A DNA stretch of 64,000 nucleotides from Oscillospiraceae bacterium CM (GTDB lineage Bacteria; Bacillota; Clostridia; Oscillospirales; Oscillospiraceae): positions 310,001-374,000 of the forward strand of contig CP072107.1 of assembly GCA_022870705.1 (NCBI GenBank). The letters run 5' to 3'. Below are positions 44,401 through 53,308 of this stretch, piece by piece (the first letter of the stretch is position 1; the number at the start of each line of letters is the position of its first letter). The translations under genes were made by a program, and so were the position numbers. The notes under the pieces were generated by a model that was not told the DNA's origin, did no database searches, and saw only the letters and a program-made list of their open reading frames with translations.

Positions 44401-47263
44401 TTCGGGTTTATACAAAATTAATGAGCAAACCGGTGAATATGAACTGGTTGACTACACCGGCTCGTCCCTGACTGGATTTACTTATGATGCACAAAACCAG
44501 GTGGCCTATGCAATCGGTCAAGTCAATACGTACAACTACTTATATACCGTCGACCTCGAGACCGGCGTCTCAACGCCTATGGGCATATTAGACGGTCCAT
44601 ATCTCATCGTAGATATTGCGGTAGATAATGCTGGCAACCTGTACGGACTGGATATTAATAATGACGCTCTGCTATCCATTAATCCGAGTACTGCGGCAGT
44701 TACCCAAATTGGGAGCCTTGGATTAAATATAAATTATGCCCAAGATATTGCTTATGACAGGGATAACGGCGTATTATATGGTACGCTTTATGCTTATGAT
44801 GGTGGATCTCACGGTTTATACATCATTAACACATCAACTGGGCTTGCAACACTAAAATACGCATTCGATGGAAATATAGAAGTAGATAGTTTTGCAATTC
44901 CATATATTCCAGCTACGGATACAGACTGCATCGTCCCCGGCTGCACAACCTCCACCGATGACGGTGGGTTTACGGAATTCACGATGATCGGAGATGAAAA
45001 ATATTATCACATCTCCACAGCGGCTCAGCTGGCGCACATAAACGAACACCTAGACCTGAATTACATCCAGACCGCGGACATCGACCTTGCCCAATATAAC
45101 GGAGGGTTATGGAATCCGATCGGTGGATATCTAGGAAGCGACTGGTTTACAGGCCGATATCTGGGAGACGGCCACAAGATCGAGAATATGAAAATAGATG
45201 TGACCAGTCCCGACGGATCAATCATCTATGCAGGATTGTTCGGCTTAACCTCTCCATCAGCACATATCGAGGGAATCAATCTAGAGATTGATAGCATGTC
45301 AGCAGCCCAGGGTTTCCTAGCCTATGGGGAAGTATACCTGGGTGGAATCGCGGCTACCCACCGATCTACAGCGACGATTGAGGACTGCCATGTCAGCTTA
45401 AACGGAAATGTTTCTGCAACCAGTGACGGCGGAAATGTCTATGTGGGCGGCATCGCGGGCTATAACAGCGGCAATATCAGCGACTGCAGTACAGCCACTT
45501 CTACGGCAAGCACCGTGACTGTTGCAGCACGGGGCAAAGAAGCTTTTGTTGGCGGAATTGCTGGCTATACCAGCGGAAATGTTCTGAATTCGGATAACAG
45601 CGGTAAGCTGCATGCAGAGGCTGCCAGCGATACCTATACCCGTAGGGTCTATGTCGGCGGTATTGTCGGTTACGCTGTCGACTCCTCAACCGATACGATC
45701 ATTGAAAACTGCCAAAACGATGCTGACATTGAAAGCATCAACAACTGCGACGTCGAAAATACCTACCGGGCTTATGCCGGAGGAATTGTTGGACATATCT
45801 ATTGGAATGATTCGGCACAATCGGTCATCATAAGAAACTGCGCAAATATCAGCAAGGATAAGCAGGTTTATACAAAAGCGCCCTCTACCTTGACCGGGGG
45901 CATTGCCGGCTCTGCCCGCTTTGTCCCGCAGACCAATATCAAAATTGAAAACTGCTATAATCGCAGCAATGTAATTAGCGATATGCTTAATTTTAACTGG
46001 AATAAAGGGCCGGAATACTGTACGGGCGTCACTGCGGGCGGTATTATCGGCGCTGCCGGCGGAATCAGAGTTCAGAACTGCTATTCTTCTGCGGCAGATA
46101 TTTCCGCAACAGCCACGACAGGCGAGGACGCCTATGAGGGCGGCATCGCCGGCCTGATCTGGGGTACAATGCTAAGTGAAGACTATTACGAAACCAATGC
46201 AAACGTCGCTGTGGGAATCGGCGGTGCCGTTGACTCCAGCATGGCAATTGTTCTCCAAGCAGATTTGGCGGGGGAAGCTGAAGGCGCTACGGCTGCTCAG
46301 CTTCAAACGAAATCCTTCTACGGTGATAGCTGGCAGTGGTATACCAGCGGCGGCACGGAGCCTGCGTACTACAGTTCTACGGATCCCTGGCGATTCGCGG
46401 CGGCTGATAGCTATCCCGTCCTGCGGGGCTTGCCGTATACCCCAACTCCTCCCAGCGGAGGCAGCTCCTACACTCCAAGCACATACCGGATTACCTCGAC
46501 AGCCAATGTGGGCGGGGCAATAACTCCGGCCGGAAATTCTATTGTGACGGAATACGGCAGCATCACATTTACGATCAAGCCGGATAAAAACTACATCATC
46601 AAAGATGTACTCGTTGACGGAGCTAGCATCGGTACAGTGACAACATACACCTTTTCTTCCGTCAGATCGAATCATACGATCGAAGCAATTTTTGCGCATG
46701 ATTGCCCGAGTAAGCCGTTTACCGATGTGGACATCACGCAGTGGTACCATGAAGGGATTGACTATGTGTTGCTTGCCGGCCTGTTCAAAGGGACCTCTGC
46801 AACGACGTTTGAGCCAAATACCTCTATGACAAGAGCGATGCTGGTCACCGTCCTCCACCGTCTCGAAGGAACTCCGGCGGCTACAGGTAATACTTTCTCC
46901 GATGTAGCTTCCGGAAAATGGTATACTAACGCCGTTGTCTGGGCAAACGTAAAAGGCATTGTCAAGGGGTATGACTCGGATACCTTTGGTACGAATGATT
47001 TCATCACCCGTGAACAGCTTGCCACAATTTTGTACCGTTATGCTCAATATAAAGGCTACGACGTAATCGTTGGCGAAGACACCAACATCCTTTCCTATGA
47101 GGATGCTTTCAACATTTCCGAATATGCTATTCCCGCAGTCCAATGGGCTTGCGGCGCAGGCATTATGCAAGGCGATGCAGCAAAACTTGATCCCCAAGGT
47201 AACGCCACCCGGGCACAAGTCGCGGCGATGCTTATGAGATTCATTGAGAATGTTGTAAAATAA
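41489..47263 (+). CDS. Giant SLH-anchored surface protein with beta-helix repeats
   Basis: 1924 residues from the GTG at 41489 after GGAGGA. A signal peptide is present (KKVLSWLLAVSMVLSIFGSV, cut near LTASA). Residues ~30-430 are Gly-rich repeats with GAGIGSG and ITINGGSITANG motifs, a likely right-handed beta-helix. Further beta-helix-like repeats cover ~560-880. Residues ~1160-1560 have GLUG-type repeats (YVGGIAGYNSG, YVGGIVGYAV). Then comes a 70-residue beta domain, and three SLH domains (FTDVDITQWYHEGIDYVLLA; MTRAMLVTVLHRLEG; TREQLATILYRYAQ) that bind cell wall polymer. Confidence 0.93.
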   Translation: MRKKVLSWLLAVSMVLSIFGSVPLTASAASYTEYNIEAGAVIISANGDYRIYGTGASTANTIVVNTGVTANIVLDDININVSGTSNACAFDIQGTAQISVVLAAGSENTLLSGEYKAGLQVADLAQLTIDSDADNAGILNSYSGNYGAGIGGAYQHSGGVIIINNGIINANASYGAGSGIGSGLYGDDCNITINGGSITANGSGAGAGIGSGGSGDVGRIHIHGGTVVASSTGNEASYDGGSGIGSGDEGYNGEILIDGGAVTAYGKYDCPGIGGCYGSTGTITIRGAGTTVTASSGLYAAAIGGGGGIINIEGGTVTANGRYRSPGIGDYDDGTTVINISGGTVISNGGEDACGIGSGYYSEYNPLPILNFSGGNLSASHGAGASYDINAILKTSEGEAFSAGGRLVAASGQVTSIAGSVTGVFAYDLNGIATNEAVVTSMEESASGYFVLYPLETGMQIIRQDDNLSWKYASDAVQPQLTAGTVERNSDSQADITFTCDEFAGVFFEVTADGAATPDIDTSGSGDYCNGETTLHLDSLTAGACDIYLQAKDFAGNIGPIIKMDIDSFTVDVCQIGDTKYTSLADALDELTSGQTITLLSDITYNERIWAGSSYRPSLSLDLNGYELDISNVEVPIAAIDGYDILVTDSSEPGGGTLILTTTSGDSAPTGVTAVGIGSSVLVDSSVTTTITATGDNSKGVSAYNGGSVEIGSGNITSDTYGIYTYGMSGDTASLITFTGNITATGVDSEGLEANSGGEITINGNVSGGRYGALAMYAGTISVSGNVTAFGNLSPQYSAAAAAEGNGSSVAVGGNATVTGSYGYGALANNGGVVTVGGDVSATGTGCYGVYAIGYDYGGEITIDGTIDAATYISVGGNVRTPNQTDESPAKAGYLTYSYGDPASTVWVKNQFSAFVWVVTNQGAEIATGPAKLGIPDGPLTSIRNVAEGFWMSGADFVGTQLYGVSYGEGNSGLYKINEQTGEYELVDYTGSSLTGFTYDAQNQVAYAIGQVNTYNYLYTVDLETGVSTPMGILDGPYLIVDIAVDNAGNLYGLDINNDALLSINPSTAAVTQIGSLGLNINYAQDIAYDRDNGVLYGTLYAYDGGSHGLYIINTSTGLATLKYAFDGNIEVDSFAIPYIPATDTDCIVPGCTTSTDDGGFTEFTMIGDEKYYHISTAAQLAHINEHLDLNYIQTADIDLAQYNGGLWNPIGGYLGSDWFTGRYLGDGHKIENMKIDVTSPDGSIIYAGLFGLTSPSAHIEGINLEIDSMSAAQGFLAYGEVYLGGIAATHRSTATIEDCHVSLNGNVSATSDGGNVYVGGIAGYNSGNISDCSTATSTASTVTVAARGKEAFVGGIAGYTSGNVLNSDNSGKLHAEAASDTYTRRVYVGGIVGYAVDSSTDTIIENCQNDADIESINNCDVENTYRAYAGGIVGHIYWNDSAQSVIIRNCANISKDKQVYTKAPSTLTGGIAGSARFVPQTNIKIENCYNRSNVISDMLNFNWNKGPEYCTGVTAGGIIGAAGGIRVQNCYSSAADISATATTGEDAYEGGIAGLIWGTMLSEDYYETNANVAVGIGGAVDSSMAIVLQADLAGEAEGATAAQLQTKSFYGDSWQWYTSGGTEPAYYSSTDPWRFAAADSYPVLRGLPYTPTPPSGGSSYTPSTYRITSTANVGGAITPAGNSIVTEYGSITFTIKPDKNYIIKDVLVDGASIGTVTTYTFSSVRSNHTIEAIFAHDCPSKPFTDVDITQWYHEGIDYVLLAGLFKGTSATTFEPNTSMTRAMLVTVLHRLEGTPAATGNTFSDVASGKWYTNAVVWANVKGIVKGYDSDTFGTNDFITREQLATILYRYAQYKGYDVIVGEDTNILSYEDAFNISEYAIPAVQWACGAGIMQGDAAKLDPQGNATRAQVAAMLMRFIENVVK

Positions 47264-47276
47264 GATGCAGTAAGAA

Positions 47277-47339
47277 GCAACAACGGGAACAGCAGTCAGA
47301 TGTGCTACGTTAGCCTCTTACTGCTGTTCCCACATGAAC
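47277..47339. repeat. Hairpin repeat copy 1 after SLH protein
   Basis: About 63 nt, with GGGAACAGCAGT and ACTGCTGTTCCC making a 12-bp stem. It is the same unit as copy 2 at 49,688. Probably a transcript end or a dispersed repeat. Confidence 0.8.
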
Positions 47340-47422
47340 AAAGTGTTTTAATATATTTGAAAGATGATTTTCCTCATTAAATGCTATATAGGTGAATGTA
47401 TATGATCGAAAGGAGCTGTGCC

Positions 47423-49612
47423 ATGAAAATGATTAATCTGTCCCTAAAACGGTACACTGTATTGTTGATATCCACACTGCTGCTTTTCTCAGCACTTGTT
47501 ACCCCTGCATATGGCATTACAATTACGCCAATCACACCGACTCAGCCGATAACACCAATTACGCCGATTACTCCAATAACTCCGATTCAGCCGGGCGACG
47601 GTACGACATTGCCGCCTTTAATTTCCCCGGAGTATGATTTTACTTTATCCAATGGTGCCGCAACGATTACGAAATACAAAGGAACCGCTTCAAAAGTAGT
47701 GATCCCGTCACAATTAGGCGGAAGTCCGGTCAAAGTAATCGGCATCATGGCATTCAACGGGAATAAAACACTTACTGATGTAGTTATCCCCGAGGGAGTC
47801 ACCACGCTTAAAGACATGTCTTTCTATAATTGCACAAACCTTGTCAATGTAACCCTTCCCTCGACACTAACAAGGTTGGAGGGTGAGTCTTTCGCATTAT
47901 GCTCAAAACTTACAAGTATCACTCTTCCGGATAACCTCACTTTTTTGGATTCCTATGCTTTTCATGGCTCTGGGTTGACCTCCATAACCTTCCCCAAAAA
48001 CCTAACGGATTTTTTATTCTTTCATGAAACCAATAATCTGAAAGCAATCAATGTTGTGCCGGAAAATCCCGCTTTCGCAAGCATCGACAGGGTGCTATAC
48101 ACTAAGGATAAAAAAGACCTTCTCCTGTATCCTCCGGCAAAACCAGATATAACCTTCAGCGTTCCCGATGGCGTCTTGTATCTTTCTCATGGTGCATTTT
48201 CCGGGAGCCGGTATTTACAAAAGGTAACCGTGCCTGCGAGTGTAGTTTTCGTATATGGTTCTTTTCGCTATTGCGAAAGCTTGACCACGGTTGAATTCTT
48301 GGGAAGCACGACAAAACTATACGTTGATTGCTTTAAGGGCAGCAAGATGTTGACAAATGTTACTTTGCCAGCCAAGCTGGAACTGATTCCGGCAGAAGCT
48401 TTCTATAAATGTTCCAGTCTGAAAAGCATTGTGATCCCTTCTACAGTGAAAACAATCGAACATAACGCTTTTTCAGAATGCATAAATCTAGCGTCGATCA
48501 ACCTTCCGGCTGGCCTCAAAGAAATCCAAAGTGGTACTTTCTCCGGATGCACTGCGCTTTCGTCTATAGCAATACCCGAGACTGTTGAACTGATCAACAA
48601 CTATGCTTTTTCTGGCTGTTCCAATCTGTCCACTGTTACGATCCCGTCCAACGTTGCCAAGATAGGCAAAAAAGCATTTCAGAGCTGCTCAAATCTCGCC
48701 GACGCAAGATTCACCGGCAACGCGCCGTCAATCGGCATTGAACTCTTTTGGAACACATCCGAAGGCTTTACCATTTACTATCCTTTTGGGAAAGAAGGCT
48801 GGACTACACCGACATGGTACGGATATCCCACAAAAGGGTACCTTGCGTATTCTGATCTGCCTATTATTAAGGTCCGGACACCCATCACGTTCCCGATTCC
48901 CTCATCAGATCCACAGACTCCTCCTCTGACAATTCCCAGGCCGGATTTTACCTTGCCATTGATACCGGCGCCTACAGAGGACGAAGCCCCCGACCTGCTT
49001 CCGAAGGAAGTGCTTCCAATCTTACCCGGCACTGACAGCTTTTACTCCAACGCCAGCGCATGGGCCGTACCCGAACTGAAGGAGGCAAACGGGCTGGGTC
49101 TTATTCCCGATATTCTTAAAGGCGCCGATATGACCAAATCCATTACCCGTGAGGAATTCTGTGAACTTGCTGTGTTGCTGTATGAAAAGATGACGGGAAC
49201 GACAGCATCTCCTATGACTCCGAACCCCTTTACAGATACGACGAACAGCCAAATCCTTAAGGCCTATAAGCTGGGCATCACGACGGGCACATCGGCCACG
49301 ACTTTCTCCCCCAAAACGCTGATCAATAGAGAACAGTGCGCCACAATGCTGTTCAGGGCCATCAAAGCCATCGCGCCAAACGCCGATTACAGCGTTTTGG
49401 GTGTGAATGATTTCCCCGATCAAAAGGACATTTCCACTTGGGCTGTGGATGGAGCCAAGTACATGTCGAAGCTCGGCATCATCAAGGGCGACACTGCGGG
49501 CAACTTCATGCCGAAGCCAATTACCGTGGCGCAGACCACAGCCGGCTTCGGGATGGCTGCTCGGGAGGCGGCAATCCTTATGACTGTAAGAACCTATAAC
49601 GCGATAGATTAA
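47423..49612 (+). CDS. BspA-type leucine-rich repeat surface protein with SLH
   Basis: 729 residues from the ATG at 47423 after AAAGGAG. The signal peptide (YTVLLISTLLLFSALVTPAYG) is followed by a Pro/Thr/Ile tandem repeat of the type ITPITPITPI near residues 27-50. About ten BspA-like leucine-rich repeats follow (VVIPEGVTTLKDMSFYNCTN; ITLPDNLTFLDSYAF). The end carries three SLH domains (FTDTTNSQILKAYKLGITTG; NREQCATMLFRAI). This is an outer-wall adhesin-like or pattern protein. Confidence 0.93.
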   Translation: MKMINLSLKRYTVLLISTLLLFSALVTPAYGITITPITPTQPITPITPITPITPIQPGDGTTLPPLISPEYDFTLSNGAATITKYKGTASKVVIPSQLGGSPVKVIGIMAFNGNKTLTDVVIPEGVTTLKDMSFYNCTNLVNVTLPSTLTRLEGESFALCSKLTSITLPDNLTFLDSYAFHGSGLTSITFPKNLTDFLFFHETNNLKAINVVPENPAFASIDRVLYTKDKKDLLLYPPAKPDITFSVPDGVLYLSHGAFSGSRYLQKVTVPASVVFVYGSFRYCESLTTVEFLGSTTKLYVDCFKGSKMLTNVTLPAKLELIPAEAFYKCSSLKSIVIPSTVKTIEHNAFSECINLASINLPAGLKEIQSGTFSGCTALSSIAIPETVELINNYAFSGCSNLSTVTIPSNVAKIGKKAFQSCSNLADARFTGNAPSIGIELFWNTSEGFTIYYPFGKEGWTTPTWYGYPTKGYLAYSDLPIIKVRTPITFPIPSSDPQTPPLTIPRPDFTLPLIPAPTEDEAPDLLPKEVLPILPGTDSFYSNASAWAVPELKEANGLGLIPDILKGADMTKSITREEFCELAVLLYEKMTGTTASPMTPNPFTDTTNSQILKAYKLGITTGTSATTFSPKTLINREQCATMLFRAIKAIAPNADYSVLGVNDFPDQKDISTWAVDGAKYMSKLGIIKGDTAGNFMPKPITVAQTTAGFGMAAREAAILMTVRTYNAID

Positions 49613-49687
49613 TGATTTGCCGACAGCTGTTTTCCATTAAACCACAGGCTGTAGGTATGTTATTGTATGGTGGTTAGAATCAAGCAA

Positions 49688-49750
49688 GCAGCAACGGGAA
49701 CAGCAGTTAGAGGAGCTTTTTATAGCCTCTCATTGCTGTTCCCACATAAC
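49688..49750. repeat. Hairpin repeat copy 2 after BspA-like gene
   Basis: The same unit as 47277-47339: GCAACGGGAACAGCAGT... ending TGCTGTTCCCACAT. The stem is preserved although the loop differs, indicating a maintained hairpin. Confidence 0.8.
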
Positions 49751-49786
49751 AATATCTAACATCTGTTGCAGAAAGAAGAATTCCCC

Positions 49787-50644
49787 ATGACTAATGATAT
49801 CTTACTATCTAAAATAGAAGACGAGCTTGAACGGTATCGCAAACTTTACGATGCCCTAAGAATAATTGACCCTGTTAATAAAAGAACAATTGGTCGCTCT
49901 GACAATTCCGATTATGGATTGGGCAATATTTCTTTTGACTATTGGACGTACGACTTGATAAGTGATGACTCCATTGCAACAAAAGCATTTCAAGAAAATA
50001 CGTGTGTTATGAGATTGGTGCATATGGGTGGTCCCACTTTTCTTATTACCGCTTTTCCAATAGAAATCTCAGGTGAAAAATTGGTAATTGAGTTGTTAAA
50101 GAATGTTTCCAACAGCCTGTCCATTAACCCTAAAGATTATTCTGATCCAAGCAACAGTTTGGCTTTGAAGGATGAACTGACGAACTTATTTAACAGGCGG
50201 TATGTCGATGAGCGTCTATCGAAAGATATTGTGAAGGCTTTTGTCGAGCAGTTGCCAATGTCAGTAATATTTTTGGATGTTGATAATTTGAAAGAAATAA
50301 ATGATTCACTAGGACATGCATTCGGAGATAAAGTCCTGATAGACGTTGCTGATATCATAATGCGATCAATCCGTTCTGATACCGATTGGGTGGCTCGATA
50401 TGGCGGCGATGAATTTTTGATTTGCCTAAACAAAACCGATGCAAATGAGGCATTTGAAATTGCTGAAAGAGTACGAAATAAAGTAGCTGAACTAGTTATT
50501 TTGCAAAATAAGAAAATAGGGACGACCGTTTCGCTAGGCATATATTCCGGGCAAAAAGAAATGACTGCGGCTGAAGTAATATCTTTCGCTGATAAAAAAA
50601 TGTACGAAGCTAAAAGAAACGGAAAAAATTGCACGATGCAGTAA
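49787..50644 (+). CDS. GGDEF diguanylate cyclase
   Basis: 285 residues from the ATG at 49787. The N-terminal 125 residues form a small unrecognised sensor region. The GGDEF domain begins at DELTNLFNRRYVDERL, with FLDVDNLKEINDSLGHAFGD and the active site RYGGDEFLICLNKT. An RxxD inhibitory site is not obvious five residues upstream (DTDWVAR). It makes c-di-GMP in the cytoplasm. It is soluble. Confidence 0.92.
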   Translation: MTNDILLSKIEDELERYRKLYDALRIIDPVNKRTIGRSDNSDYGLGNISFDYWTYDLISDDSIATKAFQENTCVMRLVHMGGPTFLITAFPIEISGEKLVIELLKNVSNSLSINPKDYSDPSNSLALKDELTNLFNRRYVDERLSKDIVKAFVEQLPMSVIFLDVDNLKEINDSLGHAFGDKVLIDVADIIMRSIRSDTDWVARYGGDEFLICLNKTDANEAFEIAERVRNKVAELVILQNKKIGTTVSLGIYSGQKEMTAAEVISFADKKMYEAKRNGKNCTMQ

Positions 50645-50684
50645 ATACATGCGTGGAAAATCCAAAAAAAGGCGGTGATGAGTT

Positions 50685-50954
50685 GTGAATATTCGGCTTT
50701 GGCCAAAAGCGAAAGCAGGAAAATATGCGTCATGTTTTACTCTGCTTTTTATTGTCATGATGATCTTAAAATATTATACTTACAGCATTCCTTTCCCAAC
50801 TCCAGCTATCGCCGGCCTAGGAGTGATAGGCTTTGTTTTAGGAACTAGCTCAATGATAATAAACAAAGACAGATCTTTGCTGACACTGCTCTCTGTTGTC
50901 CTTGGCCTATTGGTTGTTCTTTGGATAGCAGCAGAAATACTGTTTCCTCATTAA
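50685..50954 (+). CDS. Small two-helix membrane protein
   Basis: 89 residues from a GTG start, with membrane segments YASCFTLLFIVMMILKYY, AIAGLGVIGFVLGTSSMII and LLTLLSVVLGLLVVLWIAAE. No family recognised. It follows the diguanylate cyclase gene by 40 bp. Confidence 0.6.
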   Translation: MNIRLWPKAKAGKYASCFTLLFIVMMILKYYTYSIPFPTPAIAGLGVIGFVLGTSSMIINKDRSLLTLLSVVLGLLVVLWIAAEILFPH

Positions 50955-51070
50955 ATTAAAGTTCATGAATTACATATTTGGATGGATTGTTTATTATGCT
51001 TGTGTTATGATGTGCTTAGGTTACATTATTCGGCATAAAATACAAAATAATTTTGAAAGGGGTAAGAAAG

Positions 51071-51475
51071 ATGTCAAAGCTAAGCATTATTGAGGGAATC
51101 GGAGAGACCTATGAGACCAAGTTGGAAGCGGCTGGAGTAAAGTCAATCGAAGCACTACTGGATACTTGCGCGACAAAAAACGGAAGAACTGAACTCGCTG
51201 AAAAAACAGGGATTTCTGAAAAGCTGATTCTCAAGTGGGCAAACCATGCCGATCTTGCCCGTATCAAGGGCATCGGCGGAGAATATGCTGAATTGCTGGA
51301 AGCTGCCGGCGTTGATACCGTCCCCGAGCTGGCAATGCGCAAAGCTGAAAACCTTTTCAAAAAGATGCAGGAAACCAACGATGCCAAATCTCTCGTAAGG
51401 AAATTGCCTACAGAGGCGCAGGTTGAAGATTGGGTAAAACAAGCGGCAGCGCTGCCCCGTATTCTGCAGTACTAA
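51071..51475 (+). CDS. DUF4332 helix-hairpin-helix protein
   Basis: 134 residues from MSKLSIIEGIGETYETKLEA. Two helix-hairpin-helix-like units (SIIEGIGETYETKLEAAGVK and ARIKGIGGEYAELLEAAGVD) are typical of DUF4332. These proteins have a ruvA/polX-like DNA-binding or scaffold fold, but the function is unknown. AAAGGGG precedes the start. It is first in a cargo operon with mscL. Confidence 0.85.
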   Translation: MSKLSIIEGIGETYETKLEAAGVKSIEALLDTCATKNGRTELAEKTGISEKLILKWANHADLARIKGIGGEYAELLEAAGVDTVPELAMRKAENLFKKMQETNDAKSLVRKLPTEAQVEDWVKQAAALPRILQY

Positions 51476-51496
51476 AAAAATCAAGAGGGTGTTCAA

Positions 51497-51895
51497 ATGC
51501 TGAAAGAATTCAAAGAGTTTGCATTAAAAGGAAATGTCATCGACCTGGCCGTTGGCGTAATCATTGGTGGAGCGTTCGGCAAAATCGTCTCATCTCTAGT
51601 AAATGATATCCTCATGCCTGTAATTGGCGTTATTTTGGGTGGGGTAAGCTTCACTGATTTAAAATATGTTATCACACCTGCAAGCGGCGATATTGCAGAA
51701 GTGGCTATCCTTTACGGTTCGTTCATTCAAGCAATCGTAGATTTCCTTATTATTGCTTTTTCTATTTTCCTGTTTATTAAACTCCTAGCATCCAGAAAAA
51801 AGAAAGAAGCAGAAGCACCCTCGGCTCCGCCGGCACCTGCTCCGGAAGTTCTATTACTTGAAGAAATTCGCGACCTGCTGAGAACAAAACAGTAA
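51497..51895 (+). CDS. mscL: Large-conductance mechanosensitive channel
   Basis: 132 residues, normal for MscL. The N-terminal amphipathic helix and TM1 ([30 protein letters not shown]) match the family, followed by TM2 ([21 protein letters not shown]) and the cytoplasmic helix ([12 protein letters not shown]). It opens under osmotic shock at the inner membrane. 22 bp after the DUF4332 gene. Confidence 0.96.
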   Translation: MLKEFKEFALKGNVIDLAVGVIIGGAFGKIVSSLVNDILMPVIGVILGGVSFTDLKYVITPASGDIAEVAILYGSFIQAIVDFLIIAFSIFLFIKLLASRKKKEAEAPSAPPAPAPEVLLLEEIRDLLRTKQ

Positions 51896-51907
51896 GGAGT
51901 AGGAAAC

Positions 51908-52126
51908 ATGGACATAAAAGGAAAAATAGAAAAGCTTGTGGACAAGGTTAAGTCGGACAATGACTTTGCATCCAAGTTCTCCAGTGATCCGGTGAAGGCA
52001 ATCGAATCTGTTCTTGGGATCGATCTACCCGATGATCAGATTAAAGCTCTCATTGATGGCGTAAAGGCAAAGGTATCTTTAGATCAGGCGGGCGGCCTGC
52101 TGGGTTCTATTAAGAAATTGTTTTAG
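51908..52126 (+). CDS. Small helical protein after mscL
   Basis: 72 residues. Charged helices KGKIEKLVDKVKSDNDFASK and DQIKALIDGVKAKVSLD, then GGLLGSIKKLF. The middle (SDPVKAIESVLGIDLPDD) recalls Nif11/NHLP-type leader sequences, but no modification enzyme lies nearby, so I do not claim it. GGAGTAGG precedes the start. Confidence 0.65.
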   Translation: MDIKGKIEKLVDKVKSDNDFASKFSSDPVKAIESVLGIDLPDDQIKALIDGVKAKVSLDQAGGLLGSIKKLF

Positions 52127-52206
52127 CCGTGACGGGCAGAAGTGGCGGAAGCATAGCATCACAGATATTAACTCCCGTTTATTAAATGAAAAGGAGATGT
52201 TATATC

Positions 52207-52878
52207 TTGGAGGATACTAATTACAGAATGCCTTTAATCGGTGACACTGCTCCAGCTTTTGAAGCTGTGACCACCCAGGGGCCGATCAAGTTCCCGGAAG
52301 ATTTCAAAGGGAAATGGGTTATTCTTTTCTCACACCCGGCAGATTTTACCCCTGTCTGCACCACTGAATTCATGACCTTTGCATCAATGGCGGACGAGTT
52401 CAAGGAATTGAACACTGAGCTTGTAGGTCTTTCGGTTGATTCCTTATATGCGCACATCGCATGGCTTCGAAAGATTCAGGAACTTGAGTGGAAGGGTATG
52501 AAAAACGTTGAGGTTAAATTCCCACTCATTGAAGATATTAAAATGGATGTAGCCAAAAAGTACGGAATGATACAGTCCCAGTCGACAACACAAGCTGTAC
52601 GAGCAGTATTCTTTATTGACCCGAAGGGTATTATTCGTACTATCCTTTATTACCCTGCCTCTCTTGGCAGAAATTTTGAAGAGATCAAGAGAATTATTCT
52701 CGGGCTTCAAAAGGCTGATAAGGACTCGGTTGCAACACCCGCAAACTGGAGACCCGGTGACGATACCATTATCCCGACCCCCGGCTCTTGCGGTGTTGCA
52801 AAGGAAAGAATGGAGAGCAAGGACGAGAATAAATACTGTCTCGACTGGTTCCTTTGCTTCAATAAGGAAAAGAAATAA
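52207..52878 (+). CDS. 1-Cys (Prx6-type) peroxiredoxin
   Basis: 223 residues from a TTG at 52207, after AAAGGAG; the ATG at 52186 overlaps the site. The peroxidatic Cys is in HPADFTPVCTTEF, with the Thr four residues before it and the distal Arg expected in RAVFFIDPKG. The C-terminal extension (LGLQKADKDSVATPANWRPG) is as in Prx6-like proteins. A late Cys pair (GSCGVAKERM; KYCLDW) may add redox function. It removes peroxides in the cytoplasm. Confidence 0.93.
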   Translation: MEDTNYRMPLIGDTAPAFEAVTTQGPIKFPEDFKGKWVILFSHPADFTPVCTTEFMTFASMADEFKELNTELVGLSVDSLYAHIAWLRKIQELEWKGMKNVEVKFPLIEDIKMDVAKKYGMIQSQSTTQAVRAVFFIDPKGIIRTILYYPASLGRNFEEIKRIILGLQKADKDSVATPANWRPGDDTIIPTPGSCGVAKERMESKDENKYCLDWFLCFNKEKK

Positions 52879-52899
52879 CCACAGAAAAGAGATTTTAAA

Positions 52900-53202
52900 A
52901 TGAAGAAGTTCACATTAACTGAAGCAAATGAAATTGCAGCCAAGCTGGGGATTGATTTCAGCAAAGTAAAGTTTACACCCGAAGAGTATTTGGAAGGCTT
53001 GAACATAGAACTTGAGCATGGTGTTGTTGATTTTGAAACCAATGTAACCAGTGATGACCCGCTTATGACGGGAAAGATTGCACTAGCTCATCTGAACGAA
53101 GTTCCTTTATACTATAATGAGGATATTGGCCTTGAGGCTTGGGAGCATGCGATAGAAGCTTTCAAAGGAGACCCGAAGGGTAAGAAAATCCAAATCGTAT
53201 AG
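52900..53202 (+). CDS. DUF5661 family protein
   Basis: 100 residues; AAKLGIDFSKVKFTPEEYLE and VTSDDPLMTGKIALAHLNEV are typical of DUF5661 as I remember it. Function unknown. 22 bp after the peroxiredoxin gene. Confidence 0.78.
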   Translation: MKKFTLTEANEIAAKLGIDFSKVKFTPEEYLEGLNIELEHGVVDFETNVTSDDPLMTGKIALAHLNEVPLYYNEDIGLEAWEHAIEAFKGDPKGKKIQIV

Positions 53203-53223
53203 CCTACCTGGGACGAACAGTTT

Positions 53224-53257
53224 GAATGGCGAAGGAATGTGGCTTCCTTCGCCATTC
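53224..53257 (+). terminator. Perfect 14-bp hairpin
   Basis: GAATGGCGAAGGAA pairs perfectly with TTCCTTCGCCATTC around a 6-nt loop, after the DUF5661 gene. No T run follows. Confidence 0.65.
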
Positions 53258-53308
53258 TGGTAGTTGTATGAAAAAGTTGCTTGTTAATAAGTTATTATGA
53301 GGTAAATC

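Noticed and set aside
46172-47218. 348-codon minus-strand frame under the SLH region
   Set aside because: Antisense to the C-terminal part of the giant surface protein; no ribosome binding site or domain.
51908-52126. RiPP precursor (NHLP/Nif11-like leader)
   Set aside because: Only weak resemblance; no modification enzyme, protease or transporter nearby.
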